A stretch of DNA of 64,000 bases from NCBI GenBank assembly GCA_041396685.1, contig JAWKYD010000004.1:186001-250000 (forward strand), in the 5' to 3' direction. This document shows positions 26,734-35,693 of the stretch, one piece after another; the stretch's first letter is position 1, and every line of letters begins with the position of its first letter. Source of the stretch: JAUIAI01 sp041396685 (GTDB lineage Bacteria > Pseudomonadota > Gammaproteobacteria > Burkholderiales > Burkholderiaceae_E). A program made the position numbers and the translations under genes. The notes below the pieces were generated by a model. That model was not told the DNA's origin. It did not search any database and saw only the letters and a list, made by a program, of their open reading frames with translations.

Positions 26734-28455
26734 TCAGGTGACCACGGACGCCGCCGGATCGTCTCCCGCAAAGCTCTCCGGCACCACCGCGAACGACCAG
26801 TCGTCCGCGCCGGCAGCGGCGAGTGCCTCCGGCGGCGGCGCGCCGTGGAACAGCGTGATGCGCGTCCACCGATCGGACTTCGGGTCGAAACGACTGGCAC
26901 CGAACATCGCGAGCTTGCAACGCAGCAGATCGATCGGCATGCAGGCGCGATCGATCAGGTTGTCTTGAATGTCACCGTAGGGATACGCGCCCAGGGACTG
27001 CAATCGCATGACCACGTGCCGTAGCGCCGGATGTTCGGCCAACCAGAGCGCCAGCGACATGCCGGGAGGAGCGGCCGCCAGCGCCAGGTCCAACGTTTGA
27101 TAGTCGCGCGCGATCGCCAGCGGCAACTCGCGATCGCAGCCGGGTTCGGTGGCCCGAAAACCCAGTCGCGGCTCGAGCTTGTCTTCGCTCACGTACCAGA
27201 ACAAGGCCTGCGCATCGCGCGCCTGCATGTCGATAGCCAGGGACCAGCGCGCCTGGCCGTGCAATTGCGCGCGCAAGGACGCGCAGGTGCCACGGGGATC
27301 GACGCCCAAACGCTCGTCGGCGTCGCAACAGGAGGCCAGCCCGTCGACTGATACCGGATGCGGCTCGAGCAGCAGCGCGACCACCAGCTCCTGGAATTCG
27401 AGCGAGCCGGTGCAAGCGACCTCGTAGATCGCATCCCAGGGGTAGCTACGCGACCAGACCCCCACAATGGCCTCGCGAAGCCCGGCGAGTTCGACCCGCA
27501 GGGTTTCCAGTCGGGCGTGCTGGCGCGGATCATCCACCTGCCATTGCCCGACGTGGGCCCGGGCGCGCTCGACCAAGGCCTCGAAGCAATCGCGCGTGTT
27601 CGGCGCCGCAGTCTCCATTGCACGCACGCGGGCGAGCGCGGTCTCGCGCGCCAGCATCCAGTTGTTGAACAACTGCGCATGGGTGACCACGAAAGGCGCC
27701 ATGCCCAGGCCCGTGGCGTTGCCGATGCCCAGCGCGCGCCTGGCGGGCTCGGACAGGCGCACCGCACGCTGCGGCGCGCGCGCCGCCGCGATGTGCTCGA
27801 CCAGGTCGTGCGTGAACACACGGATCAGATAGACGGTCAGCATCTCGGGGCGAAACGCGCCATGCAGCAACGCGCGCCCGGCGATGCGCGCGCGATCGGC
27901 GAGACCGAACTTGCCGTTGCCGTAGACGGCGGTCGTGCGCATCAGATAGCCGACCTCGCGGACGAACGCGGCTTCGGGCTGACGGCCTTCGGCGAGCGCC
28001 TGCACGACATGGTCGAACAAACGGACACTCCGATTGGCGCGCGACAGAACGAGGTCCGTGGTCGCGAAGCGGCCGGCCTCCTGCAACGGGGCATTCGCCT
28101 GCAGGCGGGCCAGCGCCCGGGCATCGGGTTCACCGTCGAACAGCACGAAGCTCGCGTCCCAGGCCTCGGCGATCACGCGGTCGGTCCGCTTCCCGGGTGC
28201 CAGCGGTGTCGAGAAGCAGCACAGGCTGTAGCACTCGTCACCGGCACGCACCCGATATACGACCGAGCCGAAGCCCTGATGATCGAGCTCGAGATGGGGG
28301 CGGTCGATCACGGCACCGAGTGCGATCAGGTCACGGATCAGCACCCGTGAGAAGCTGAGGCGGGTGGCGAAATGCGAGCCCAGACGGGCCAGGCGCATCG
28401 CCTCGGCCGGTGCTCGAAGGGCCTCGGGACGCTCGATCGCGCAGGCCGGGTTCAT
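26734..28455 (-). CDS. large unknown protein paired with DUF3726-like gene and dipeptidase-like gene
   Basis: A 573-residue protein with no signal peptide or clear transmembrane helix. Parts are distinctive: LGSHFATRLSFSRVLIRDLIALG near the start, GNGKFGLADR near 180, NATGLGMAPFVVTHAQLFNNWMLARE near 255, and a C-terminal SLGAYPYGDIQDNLIDRACMPIDLLRCKLAMFGASRFDPKSDRWTRI region. I do not recognise the fold. The 4-base overlap with the dipeptidase-like gene upstream and the close DUF3726-like gene downstream point to a conserved functional set linked to the betaine-type importer. Confidence 0.7.
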   Translation of the reverse strand: MNPACAIERPEALRAPAEAMRLARLGSHFATRLSFSRVLIRDLIALGAVIDRPHLELDHQGFGSVVYRVRAGDECYSLCCFSTPLAPGKRTDRVIAEAWDASFVLFDGEPDARALARLQANAPLQEAGRFATTDLVLSRANRSVRLFDHVVQALAEGRQPEAAFVREVGYLMRTTAVYGNGKFGLADRARIAGRALLHGAFRPEMLTVYLIRVFTHDLVEHIAAARAPQRAVRLSEPARRALGIGNATGLGMAPFVVTHAQLFNNWMLARETALARVRAMETAAPNTRDCFEALVERARAHVGQWQVDDPRQHARLETLRVELAGLREAIVGVWSRSYPWDAIYEVACTGSLEFQELVVALLLEPHPVSVDGLASCCDADERLGVDPRGTCASLRAQLHGQARWSLAIDMQARDAQALFWYVSEDKLEPRLGFRATEPGCDRELPLAIARDYQTLDLALAAAPPGMSLALWLAEHPALRHVVMRLQSLGAYPYGDIQDNLIDRACMPIDLLRCKLAMFGASRFDPKSDRWTRITLFHGAPPPEALAAAGADDWSFAVVPESFAGDDPAASVVT

Positions 28456-29474
28456 CGTTGCGCAGCGCCCGGTGCGACCATCGGCCCGAACGATTGGTCG
28501 AAGAAGCGCAGCCAGTTGCCCCCCATCAGGGCGGACACGTCATCGGCCGAAAAGCCGATTGAGCGCAGCCCCTGCGCGATGTTGCCGAAATCGCGGTTAT
28601 CGCGAAACCACGCCGGCTGCGGCGGGAAACCGGCGTCGCCGGCCGAGCCTTCACCGTAGTCGATGTCCTTGGTCCAGCGACCGTTGCGCATCCAGGCGAC
28701 GACGCTGTCGGGTTGGTCCTGACAAAGATCGGAACCGATGCCAAGGTGATCGACACCATAGCGCTCGGCGGCCTCGGCCACCATCGCGCAAAAGTCCTCC
28801 AGGCTGCAGTCGGACTTGTCTTTCAGATGATGCGGATACAGTGAAAAGCCCAGCATGCCGCCGCGCCTGGTCAACGGTTGCAACACCTCGTGGCGCTTGT
28901 TGCGCAGTGCCGGCGCCCACCAGTGCGGGTTGGCGTGGCTGATCACGATCGGCCGCTCCGACAAATCGATCGCCTCCAGTGTCGAACGCTGCGCGGAATG
29001 GCTCATGTCGATGACCAGACCGACGCGGTTCATCTCGCGGACGACCTGTTTGCCGAAGCGCGTGATTCCGGGATCCTCGCTCTCGTAGCAACCGGTGGCG
29101 AGCAGTGACTGGTTGTTGTAGCTGAGCTGCATGAAGCGCACGCCCAGCGTGTGTGCGATCTCGACCAAACCGAGGTCGTCCTCGATCGGCGACGGATTCT
29201 GAAAGCCGAAGAAGATCGCGGTGCGGCCTTCGCGATGGGCGCGGCGCACGTCATCGCCGGTGCGACCCGGAAAGATCCACTGCGGGAAGCGCTCGAACCA
29301 GCCGTTCCAGGCCTCGAGGTTCAGCACCATCTCGCGAAACGTTTCGTGGTACGCGATGGTGACGTGCACGGCGCTGAGCCCGCCGGCATGGATCTGCTCG
29401 AAGATTCGCTCGCTCCAGTTCGCATACTGGAGCGCATCGATGATCAGCGGACGGGCATCGGCAGGGTCGGACAT
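28452..29474 (-). CDS. membrane dipeptidase (M19)-like protein
   Basis: A 340-residue member of the renal dipeptidase (M19) fold. Family features are IFFGFQNPSPIEDDLGLVEIAHTLGVRFMQLSYNNQ, VIDMSHSAQRSTLEAI, RPIVISHANPHW and DHLGIGSDL. The first zinc-binding motif, normally HxD near the N-terminus, is not seen: the corresponding stretch reads IIDALQYANW. The protein may therefore bind fewer metals or act on something other than dipeptides. M19-like genes also occur near betaine catabolism genes in Pseudomonas, which fits the importer next door. It diverges from the LysR gene. Confidence 0.8.
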   Translation of the reverse strand: MSDPADARPLIIDALQYANWSERIFEQIHAGGLSAVHVTIAYHETFREMVLNLEAWNGWFERFPQWIFPGRTGDDVRRAHREGRTAIFFGFQNPSPIEDDLGLVEIAHTLGVRFMQLSYNNQSLLATGCYESEDPGITRFGKQVVREMNRVGLVIDMSHSAQRSTLEAIDLSERPIVISHANPHWWAPALRNKRHEVLQPLTRRGGMLGFSLYPHHLKDKSDCSLEDFCAMVAEAAERYGVDHLGIGSDLCQDQPDSVVAWMRNGRWTKDIDYGEGSAGDAGFPPQPAWFRDNRDFGNIAQGLRSIGFSADDVSALMGGNWLRFFDQSFGPMVAPGAAQR

Positions 29475-29677
29475 GAGGGCTCCGAAGGTGGATCCGGGAC
29501 ACTAACATAGCCCGCCATGCGGTCGCGGACGCACCGCATCCGTGATAGGCGCGCGATCCGGTGCAGTGGCTTCCGGACTCGTGCGCCGTGCCGACAGGCC
29601 GCAATCGGCGCCATCGACCGGGCGCTGCCGACGGAGCGCGCTAACATTGCCGGACGGCGCCCACGCGACGCCAACCG

Positions 29678-30586
29678 TTGGCAAACCCGAGGACCCAGAC
29701 CGTGGCCCGCCTCAAGCTCGAGCAACTGCGCGTGTTCGCCACCGTGGCCGAGCTGGGCAACATACGCGACGCCTCGGCCAAGCTCGGACGCACGCAATCG
29801 GCCGTTTCCATGACCCTCAAGCAGCTCGAGACCGAGATCGGTGACGCGCTGTTCGAACGCGATCGCAAGAGCGCCCTGACCGCCCTGGGCCGCTTCACCC
29901 TGGAGACCGCGCGTCGTCAGCTGGCGAGTTTCGATCTCGCCGAACAGAACATTCGCTCGTATGCCGCCAATGCCATCGGCCGGGTCACCGTCGCCTGCGT
30001 GCCGTCGGTCGCGTCGCGCGCAATGCCGGCAATCCTGCAGCGGTTCATCGCCGAGAACCCCCGCATCGAGCTCGACATGCGCGATGCCGACAGCCTGACC
30101 ATCGAAACCCTGGTCGAGCACGAGGAAGTCGACTTCGGCATCAGTCTGCCGCCACGGCGGGGCAGCCCACTGCGTTTCCAGCGTCTGTATCGAGATCGCT
30201 TCTTTCTGTTCTGCCGGTCCGACAATCCGTTGACCCGGTTGGACCGACCGGTTCGTTGGGCAGACCTCGTCGATGAGACCCTGATCCGCAACGTCGGACT
30301 GGACCTGGTCGAGAACGCCAGCTACCGGGCGTTGGCCGAGAACAGCCGCCTGTTCGTGCGCAATGCCACTTCCCTGCTGGCGCTGGTGCAGGCCGGCGTC
30401 GGCGTCACCGTGTTGCCGGTCCTCGACGTCGCCCGCCGATCACCCGAAATCGCCGTACTGCCGTTGGCCGACCCCAATGCCCGACAGCAGATCGGCCTGC
30501 TGACCCGCGCACGCACCGAGCAGGCACCGGCCGCGCGCGCCTTCATAGACTTGGTACTGCGCGAACTGGGCGAGCCCGAACCCTGA
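29678..30586 (+). CDS. LysR family transcriptional regulator
   Basis: A 302-residue LysR regulator. The helix-turn-helix is VFATVAELGNIRDASAKLGRTQSAVSMTLKQLETEIG at about residues 20-55, followed by the effector-binding domain (IGRVTVACVPSVASRAMPAILQRF onwards). A GTG at 29702 (VARLKLEQLRVF) is an equally good start. It is transcribed divergently from the dipeptidase-like gene across about 200 bases, the usual arrangement for a LysR regulator and its target operon, and is followed at 24 bases by the methyltransferase gene. Confidence 0.88.
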   Translation: MANPRTQTVARLKLEQLRVFATVAELGNIRDASAKLGRTQSAVSMTLKQLETEIGDALFERDRKSALTALGRFTLETARRQLASFDLAEQNIRSYAANAIGRVTVACVPSVASRAMPAILQRFIAENPRIELDMRDADSLTIETLVEHEEVDFGISLPPRRGSPLRFQRLYRDRFFLFCRSDNPLTRLDRPVRWADLVDETLIRNVGLDLVENASYRALAENSRLFVRNATSLLALVQAGVGVTVLPVLDVARRSPEIAVLPLADPNARQQIGLLTRARTEQAPAARAFIDLVLRELGEPEP

Positions 30587-30610
30587 CCATCCCGCTCTGG
30601 AGACCACCGC

Positions 30611-31723
30611 ATGAGCACGCAACGCACGACTGCCGGCTTCATGGCCATGAAGGGCGCCGGCTACTACTCGAAAGCCACGGCCGGCGCGAAGATCGTGATG
30701 GACAACGCAGCCGACATGGTGCTCGACTCGGTCCGTGATCTGCCCATCCCCGGTGGGGGTGCGAGCCTGCGCGTGGCCGACATGGGTGCCGCCGATGGCG
30801 GCACGTCGGTCGACCTGTGGCGGCACGCGTTGAAGGCATTGCGCGAGCGCGCGCCCGGCGTACCGATAGAGATGGTCTACACCGACCTGCCCCGCAACGA
30901 CTTCTCGCAGGTGTTCCAGCTGGTGCACGGCCTGACCGATACGCCCAGCTACCTGCCGGAAATCGACGGTGTCTACGTGTTCACGTCAGGCACCAGCTTC
31001 CACCAACCGATCTTTCCGCCGCAAAGCCTGCACCTCGGTTTCTCCGCCACGGCATCTCACTACATCTCCGAGATCCCTTGCGACATCAGCGACCACGTGC
31101 ACATGGTGGGTGCCAGCGGCCTCGAACGCGAGGCCTTCACGGTCCAGGGCGCCAGGGACTGGGCCAACATGCTCGCTTTGCGGGCGCGCGAGCTGGTGCC
31201 CGGCGGACGGCTGTGCCTGTTCAATTTCGGCATCGACGAGCAGGGGCGCTACCTGGGCCACACCGGCGGCGTGTCCATGTTCGACACGTTCAACGAACTG
31301 TGGACCCAGCTCCGTGACGAGGGCCGGATCTCCGCCGACGAATATCGCAAGACGAACTTTCCGCAGCACTATCGGACGGTGGCGGAGTTCACTGCACCAC
31401 TGAAAGACGAAACGAGTCCGGTCTTCCAGGCCGGGCTGCGGCTCGTGCATGCCGAGACCCGCGTCGTGCGCTGCCCCTTCGAGCAGGACTTCACCGAGAA
31501 CCATCGCGACGCCGAGCGATTCGCCAGAGAGTACCTGCCCACCCTGCGTTCGTGGTCGGAGGCGACATTCGTCAATGGCCTGGATCCGGCCCGCGCGCCC
31601 GAGGACAAGGCCGCGATCGTCGACGAGTTCTACGGCCGTTATCAGAACCGAGTGGCCCGCTCGCCACAGGGGCACGCGATGGACTACGTGCACTGCTATC
31701 TGGTGTGCGAGAAGCTCGGCTAG
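30611..31723 (+). CDS. SABATH-type SAM-dependent carboxyl methyltransferase
   Basis: A 370-residue protein resembling the SABATH family (Methyltransf_7), best known from plants for methylating salicylate, benzoate, jasmonate and xanthosine. Matches are GAGYYSKATAGAKIVMDNAADMV at the N-terminus, the SAM site RVADMGAADGGTSVDLW (54-70), TDLPRNDFSQVF (91-102), and FSATASHYISEIP (144-156), which corresponds to the plant SSYSLHWLSQVP substrate-pocket motif. The family call is based on this ordered set. Salicylate-type genes lie directly downstream, so a benzoate- or salicylate-like acid is a reasonable substrate guess. GGAG precedes the start. Confidence 0.75.
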   Translation: MSTQRTTAGFMAMKGAGYYSKATAGAKIVMDNAADMVLDSVRDLPIPGGGASLRVADMGAADGGTSVDLWRHALKALRERAPGVPIEMVYTDLPRNDFSQVFQLVHGLTDTPSYLPEIDGVYVFTSGTSFHQPIFPPQSLHLGFSATASHYISEIPCDISDHVHMVGASGLEREAFTVQGARDWANMLALRARELVPGGRLCLFNFGIDEQGRYLGHTGGVSMFDTFNELWTQLRDEGRISADEYRKTNFPQHYRTVAEFTAPLKDETSPVFQAGLRLVHAETRVVRCPFEQDFTENHRDAERFAREYLPTLRSWSEATFVNGLDPARAPEDKAAIVDEFYGRYQNRVARSPQGHAMDYVHCYLVCEKLG

Positions 31724-31804
31724 CCTGGTGAGTCCGAAGTTCGCGGTCAAAACAAGGGCGCGGCTGGCGTGTGCCGGCAAGGCGCAAAGCGCAGCGATAC
31801 CGGC

Positions 31805-32794
31805 ATGAACGACGCGTTGGGGCGGCTTCGCAGCATCAACCTGAACCTGTTGCCGATCCTGGCCGCGCTGCTGCGTCATGCCAACGTGACGCACGCGGCG
31901 GCGGCATTGAATCTCACCCAGTCCACGGTCAGCGGATCGCTGCAGCAGTTGCGCGACATCCTGGACGACGACCTGCTGGTGAGGCACGGTCGCGACATGG
32001 CGCTGACCGAACGCGCACGGCGTCTGGCGCCCGAGGTCGATCGCCTGTTGAACCAGGCCGATCGGTTGCTGCAGCAGCGCGAGTTCGATCCGGCCACGTC
32101 GGACGACCGCTTCTCCATCGCCACGGCCGACTATGTTTCAGCGCTGGTAGCGCTGCGGCTAGGGCCGGTGCTGCAGGCCGATGCACCCCACATCACGTTG
32201 AGTCTGCGCCCCACGCCCGGCTCGTCGGCCCGCGACCTGCAGGCAGGGTCGCTCGACCTGATCATCTGCCCGAATCTGCCGGCAAACTGGAAGGCCTGCG
32301 GCATCACGCCGGCAAACCCCGAGTTCGCGTTCGAAGTGATCCTGCGCGACGAGTTGGTGGCGATACAGTGGTCGGCTCATGGATCAGCGGGCAAGCGCAT
32401 GAGCCGCCGCGAGTATCTGTGCCGACCGCATGCCACCTACGTGCGCACCGACGGTCAGAACACCATCGAACAAGACACGCTCGAGCGGCTCGGGCTGCGC
32501 CAACGTGTGCAGTTCGAGGTGCCCTACTTCACCTTGCTTCCGCAACTTGTCACCGGCACGGATCTCATCAGCCTCGTGCCGCGCTCACTGACCGAGACCT
32601 TCGCCGAGGAGCTCGAATTGCAGGTGTTCGCACCGCCGTTTCAATTGCCGCGCATGGATCTGGCCATGATCTGGGCGCGCGGCCGCGAGCAACAGCCCGA
32701 GCAGGAATGGCTGCGCGCCGCCATCAGGCGGGCGGCCGCGATCCCCGCAACTGGTCTGGGCCAGCCATCGGCGACGCCGATGGCTGGCAACTGA
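31805..32794 (+). CDS. LysR family regulator, NahR/NodD-like
   Basis: A 329-residue LysR protein. The N-terminus (LGRLRSINLNLLPILAALLRHANVTHAAAALNLTQSTVSGSLQQLRDIL) has the NodD/NahR-type arrangement of DLNLL-like start and helix-turn-helix. The effector domain includes FSIATADYVSALVALRLGPVLQ. NahR-type regulators respond to salicylate. It lies 130 bases upstream of the NahE-type gene and in the same direction, which is unusual because NahR is normally divergent. I chose the internal ATG; the longer frame adds 12 residues unlike the family. Confidence 0.82.
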   Translation: MNDALGRLRSINLNLLPILAALLRHANVTHAAAALNLTQSTVSGSLQQLRDILDDDLLVRHGRDMALTERARRLAPEVDRLLNQADRLLQQREFDPATSDDRFSIATADYVSALVALRLGPVLQADAPHITLSLRPTPGSSARDLQAGSLDLIICPNLPANWKACGITPANPEFAFEVILRDELVAIQWSAHGSAGKRMSRREYLCRPHATYVRTDGQNTIEQDTLERLGLRQRVQFEVPYFTLLPQLVTGTDLISLVPRSLTETFAEELELQVFAPPFQLPRMDLAMIWARGREQQPEQEWLRAAIRRAAAIPATGLGQPSATPMAGN

Positions 32795-32924
32795 AGACTC
32801 CGTTTCCCCACCCAGCCCACGCCCTGTAGATTGACGGGTGCAATCCCGCGCGAACCCGGGTTGCCGGTGCTCGGCGGTCAGGACGGACGCACACCACCCG
32901 GCACCCACGACCCTCGTCACCAGC

Positions 32925-33899
32925 ATGCAACGACTGACCGCCCACGACATTCACGGTGCCTGGGTGATCATGCCCACGCCGTCCACGCCCGATGCCGCCG
33001 ACTGGCGCAGCGAGCACACGGTCGACCTCGACGAGACGGCCCGCGTCGTCGAGGCCCTGATCCAGGCCGGCGTCGACGGCATCCTCGCCAACGGTACTTT
33101 CGGCGAGGGCGCGACCCTGACCTGGGAAGAAAAACGCGACTTCGTCGCCTGCGTGGTCGAGACGGCACGCGGCCGCGTGCCGTTCTTCTCCGGCACGACC
33201 GCGCTCAATACCCGTGAGGTCGTGCGCCAGACGCGCGCGATCATGGACATCGGCGCGCAGGGCACGATGCTTGGCGTACCCATGTGGTGCAAGATGGAAG
33301 TACCCACCGCCGTGCAGTTCTATCGGGACGTCGCCGAGGCCTGTCCCGAGGCCGCGATCGCGGTCTATGCGAATCCGGAGGCCTTCAAGTTCGAGTTTCC
33401 CCGGCCCTTCTGGGCGCAGGTCGCCAGCATTCCGCAGGTGGTCACCGCCAAGTACCTGGGCATCGGCATGCTCGACCTGGACCTGCGACTCGCGCCGAGC
33501 ATTCGCTTCCTGCCGCACGAAGACGATTTCTATGCGGCCGCGCGCATCGACCCCGATCGCATGACGGCGTTCTGGTCCAGCGGCGCGATGTGCGGCCCCG
33601 CCACCGCGATCAAGTTGCGCGACAGCGTGGCGATGGCCCGCCGGACCGGCGACTGGTCCGAGGCCAAGACGGTGTCCGACGCGATGCGCAACGCCGATGC
33701 AACCCTGTTCCCGCGTGGCGACTTCGCCGAGTTCTCCAAGTACAACATCGGCATCGAGAAGGCCCGCATGGATGCCGCGGGCTGGCTGCGGGCCGGCCCA
33801 CCCCGGCCTCCCTACCATCTGATGCCGCAGGAGCACCTCGAGGGCGCACGCAAGTCCGGCCTCGCCTGGGCCGCGCTGCATCAGCGCTTCTCGAAATAG
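32925..33899 (+). CDS. nahE: trans-o-hydroxybenzylidenepyruvate hydratase-aldolase (NahE type)
   Basis: A 324-residue class I aldolase of the dihydrodipicolinate-synthase superfamily. Long stretches fit NahE as I know it: GAWVIMPTPSTPDAADWR, NGTFGEGATLTWEEKRDF, GTTALNTREVVRQTR, MLGVPMW and LFPRGDFAEFSKYNIG. The Schiff-base lysine is Lys176 in VVTAKYLGIGML. The reaction adds water to and cleaves trans-o-hydroxybenzylidenepyruvate, giving salicylaldehyde and pyruvate in naphthalene breakdown; close relatives act on larger PAH intermediates. The isomerase gene for the preceding step follows at once. The length is near the usual 330. Confidence 0.9.
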   Translation: MQRLTAHDIHGAWVIMPTPSTPDAADWRSEHTVDLDETARVVEALIQAGVDGILANGTFGEGATLTWEEKRDFVACVVETARGRVPFFSGTTALNTREVVRQTRAIMDIGAQGTMLGVPMWCKMEVPTAVQFYRDVAEACPEAAIAVYANPEAFKFEFPRPFWAQVASIPQVVTAKYLGIGMLDLDLRLAPSIRFLPHEDDFYAAARIDPDRMTAFWSSGAMCGPATAIKLRDSVAMARRTGDWSEAKTVSDAMRNADATLFPRGDFAEFSKYNIGIEKARMDAAGWLRAGPPRPPYHLMPQEHLEGARKSGLAWAALHQRFSK

Positions 33900-33956
33900 C
33901 AGGCTGGCGCTGACACCCGTGGATCACGGTCCGATTCCAACGACAGGCAGCGATCG

Positions 33957-34619
33957 ATGAACGCCGGTGAACCCCGCAAGCAAAAATCAGCCGGTCCAGG
34001 ATCCCGCGCTGGAGACCCGCCGCGGGTCGCCCTCTATTTCGATTTCCTGAGCCCCTTCGCCTACCTGGCGCAACACCGGCTGCGTCAACTGGCCTCACGC
34101 CACGGCTGGAGCATCGAATACCACGCGATCGACCTCGGCTCAGCAAAGCTCGCCGTTGGCAATACGGGGCCATCGAATCGCGACATGCCGATCAAACTCG
34201 CCTACCTCAAGAACGACCTTCAGCGATGGGCCGGCTTATACGGCGTCCCGCTGCTGTTTCCGCCGAATTTCAATAGCCAGCGGCTCAATGCCGGCCTGAC
34301 CTTCCCCGATTGCGCCGGCCACGAGGCCGACTATGTTCGCCTGGCGTTCGAGCAGGTCTGGGCGCTGGGACGAGCGCCGGATTCCGACGACACCGTCGAT
34401 ACGGTGGCCGCCGCGATGGGATGGGAACCGGACCGCTTCGTCACGTTCGTCGACGGTGACGGCCGTGCCGCGCTGGCCGAAGCCACCCGGGAAGCGATCG
34501 ATCAGCAGATTTTCGGTGTCCCCACGATGGTGGCAGACGGCCAGATGTGGTGGGGCAACGATCGCATCTTCATGCTCGAACGGCATTTGTCCGCCGCGCC
34601 GCCCGACGCGGTCCGATAG
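33957..34619 (+). CDS. nahD: 2-hydroxychromene-2-carboxylate isomerase (NahD type, DsbA/kappa-GST fold)
   Basis: A 220-residue kappa-GST/DsbA-fold protein. The active-site strand VALYFDFLSPFAYLAQHRL carries Ser32 where the family activates glutathione. Other matches are NRDMPIKLAYLKNDLQRWA, NSQRLNAGL and the cis-Pro segment FGVPTMVADGQMWWGNDR. The enzyme interconverts 2-hydroxychromene-2-carboxylate and trans-o-hydroxybenzylidenepyruvate, the substrate of the aldolase encoded just upstream. The first 20 residues are an unusual polar extension. It converges on the RidA gene with only 16 bases between. Confidence 0.87.
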   Translation: MNAGEPRKQKSAGPGSRAGDPPRVALYFDFLSPFAYLAQHRLRQLASRHGWSIEYHAIDLGSAKLAVGNTGPSNRDMPIKLAYLKNDLQRWAGLYGVPLLFPPNFNSQRLNAGLTFPDCAGHEADYVRLAFEQVWALGRAPDSDDTVDTVAAAMGWEPDRFVTFVDGDGRAALAEATREAIDQQIFGVPTMVADGQMWWGNDRIFMLERHLSAAPPDAVR

Positions 34620-34635
34620 CGAGCGGCAACGCGGC

Positions 34636-35037
34636 TCAGTCGACCACGGCCGTGGCCTCGATTTCGATCAGCCACTCCGGGGCAGCGAGCGCCGAGACAC
34701 CCACGAGCGTGCTTGCCGGCGGCGGGCCGTCGCCGAAGAAGGCCGACCGCGCCCGCCCGATGACGGCCCGTTGCTCCGGCTGATAGTTCACGACATAGGT
34801 GGTGATCTTGACGATGTCGGCATAGGTGGCACCACACGCCGCCAACGCCAGGCCCAGGTTTCTCATCACCTGTGTGGTCTGGGCCGCGAGATCTCCGGCG
34901 CCGACCAGCGCGCCGGTTTCGTCGATGGAGACCTGCCCCGAGACGTGGATCGTCCGTTTGCCGGTACTGACCACGACCTGCGAAAAGCCAGCGTTGTGCA
35001 GCAGACCTTGCGGACGCAGAAACTCGATCTTGCTCAT
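34636..35037 (-). CDS. RidA (YjgF/YER057c/UK114) family protein
   Basis: A 133-residue RidA-fold protein. Family elements are GFSQVVVSTGKRTIHVSGQVSIDETGALVGAGDLAAQTTQVMRNLGLAL and the ending ALAAPEWLIEIEATAVV. RidA members deaminate reactive enamines or imines, and some serve in aromatic catabolism. The usual arginine near residue 105 (IEIEA preceded by R in RidA) is not obvious, so it may belong to a non-deaminase branch. I chose the internal ATG next to the GGAGG-like sequence at 35042-35046. Confidence 0.85.
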   Translation of the reverse strand: MSKIEFLRPQGLLHNAGFSQVVVSTGKRTIHVSGQVSIDETGALVGAGDLAAQTTQVMRNLGLALAACGATYADIVKITTYVVNYQPEQRAVIGRARSAFFGDGPPPASTLVGVSALAAPEWLIEIEATAVVD

Positions 35038-35099
35038 CAGACGACCTCCCTCGTCGGCGAACAGACAAACCCGTTCCTGCACACCGGCCGGCGGGCAGA

Positions 35100-35585
35100 T
35101 CAAGGGCCGGATGGCGACTCCGTGGCGCCGCCGGCGGCGATGTCACGCCGGAACACCACCGGCCGGCCACCGTGTTGGCGTTTGAACAGCCACGCCGCCA
35201 GCGCCGAGTCCAGGTAATCGGCGTGACCCGGGAACCAGTCGACCAGAGCATCGACGAAGCCGCGGCCGACCGCGACATCGCCGGCGGCGACGCGTTCGCG
35301 CACCTGCCGTAGCGACTCGAGCACCGCCGCATGCTCGCCCATGTGGCAGTCGCGCGGCGGGAATTCCGTCTCGCGCATCCAGCGATCCTCGGCGCCGAAG
35401 TGGTCGTCTGCGTGGCGGGCGAAATCATCGAGCCGCGCCAGCAATTCGGCATCGCTTGCGCGTTGCATCGCCGCGACCACCTCGACGAACTCCCGATGGG
35501 TGTCATCGATCGGGCCGTAGCCCAGTTCGAAAGCGTCGGTCCAGGTCAGGACCTCGTTGGCATCGTCGGACTTTGGCGGATTCAT
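35100..35585 (-). CDS. bacteriohemerythrin-like protein
   Basis: A 161-residue hemerythrin-fold protein. The di-iron ligands are visible as GYGPIDDTHREFVEVV (first His), FARHADDHFGAEDRWM (H and E), CHMGEHAAVLESL (two His) and WFPGHADYLDSALAAWL (final H and D). Such proteins bind oxygen or sense it. It could supply or report on oxygen for the many oxygenases encoded nearby (inference). An ATG four codons upstream is also possible. Confidence 0.85.
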   Translation of the reverse strand: MNPPKSDDANEVLTWTDAFELGYGPIDDTHREFVEVVAAMQRASDAELLARLDDFARHADDHFGAEDRWMRETEFPPRDCHMGEHAAVLESLRQVRERVAAGDVAVGRGFVDALVDWFPGHADYLDSALAAWLFKRQHGGRPVVFRRDIAAGGATESPSGP

Positions 35586-35693
35586 AGTGGTCACCATTCT
35601 GGCCCATTCTCTGCGCGAATGCGAATGAAATACCGGCGTCGATGTCGGACGATCCATTCATACGCCTGTGCTCACCCTCAGCGATGCGGTGGT

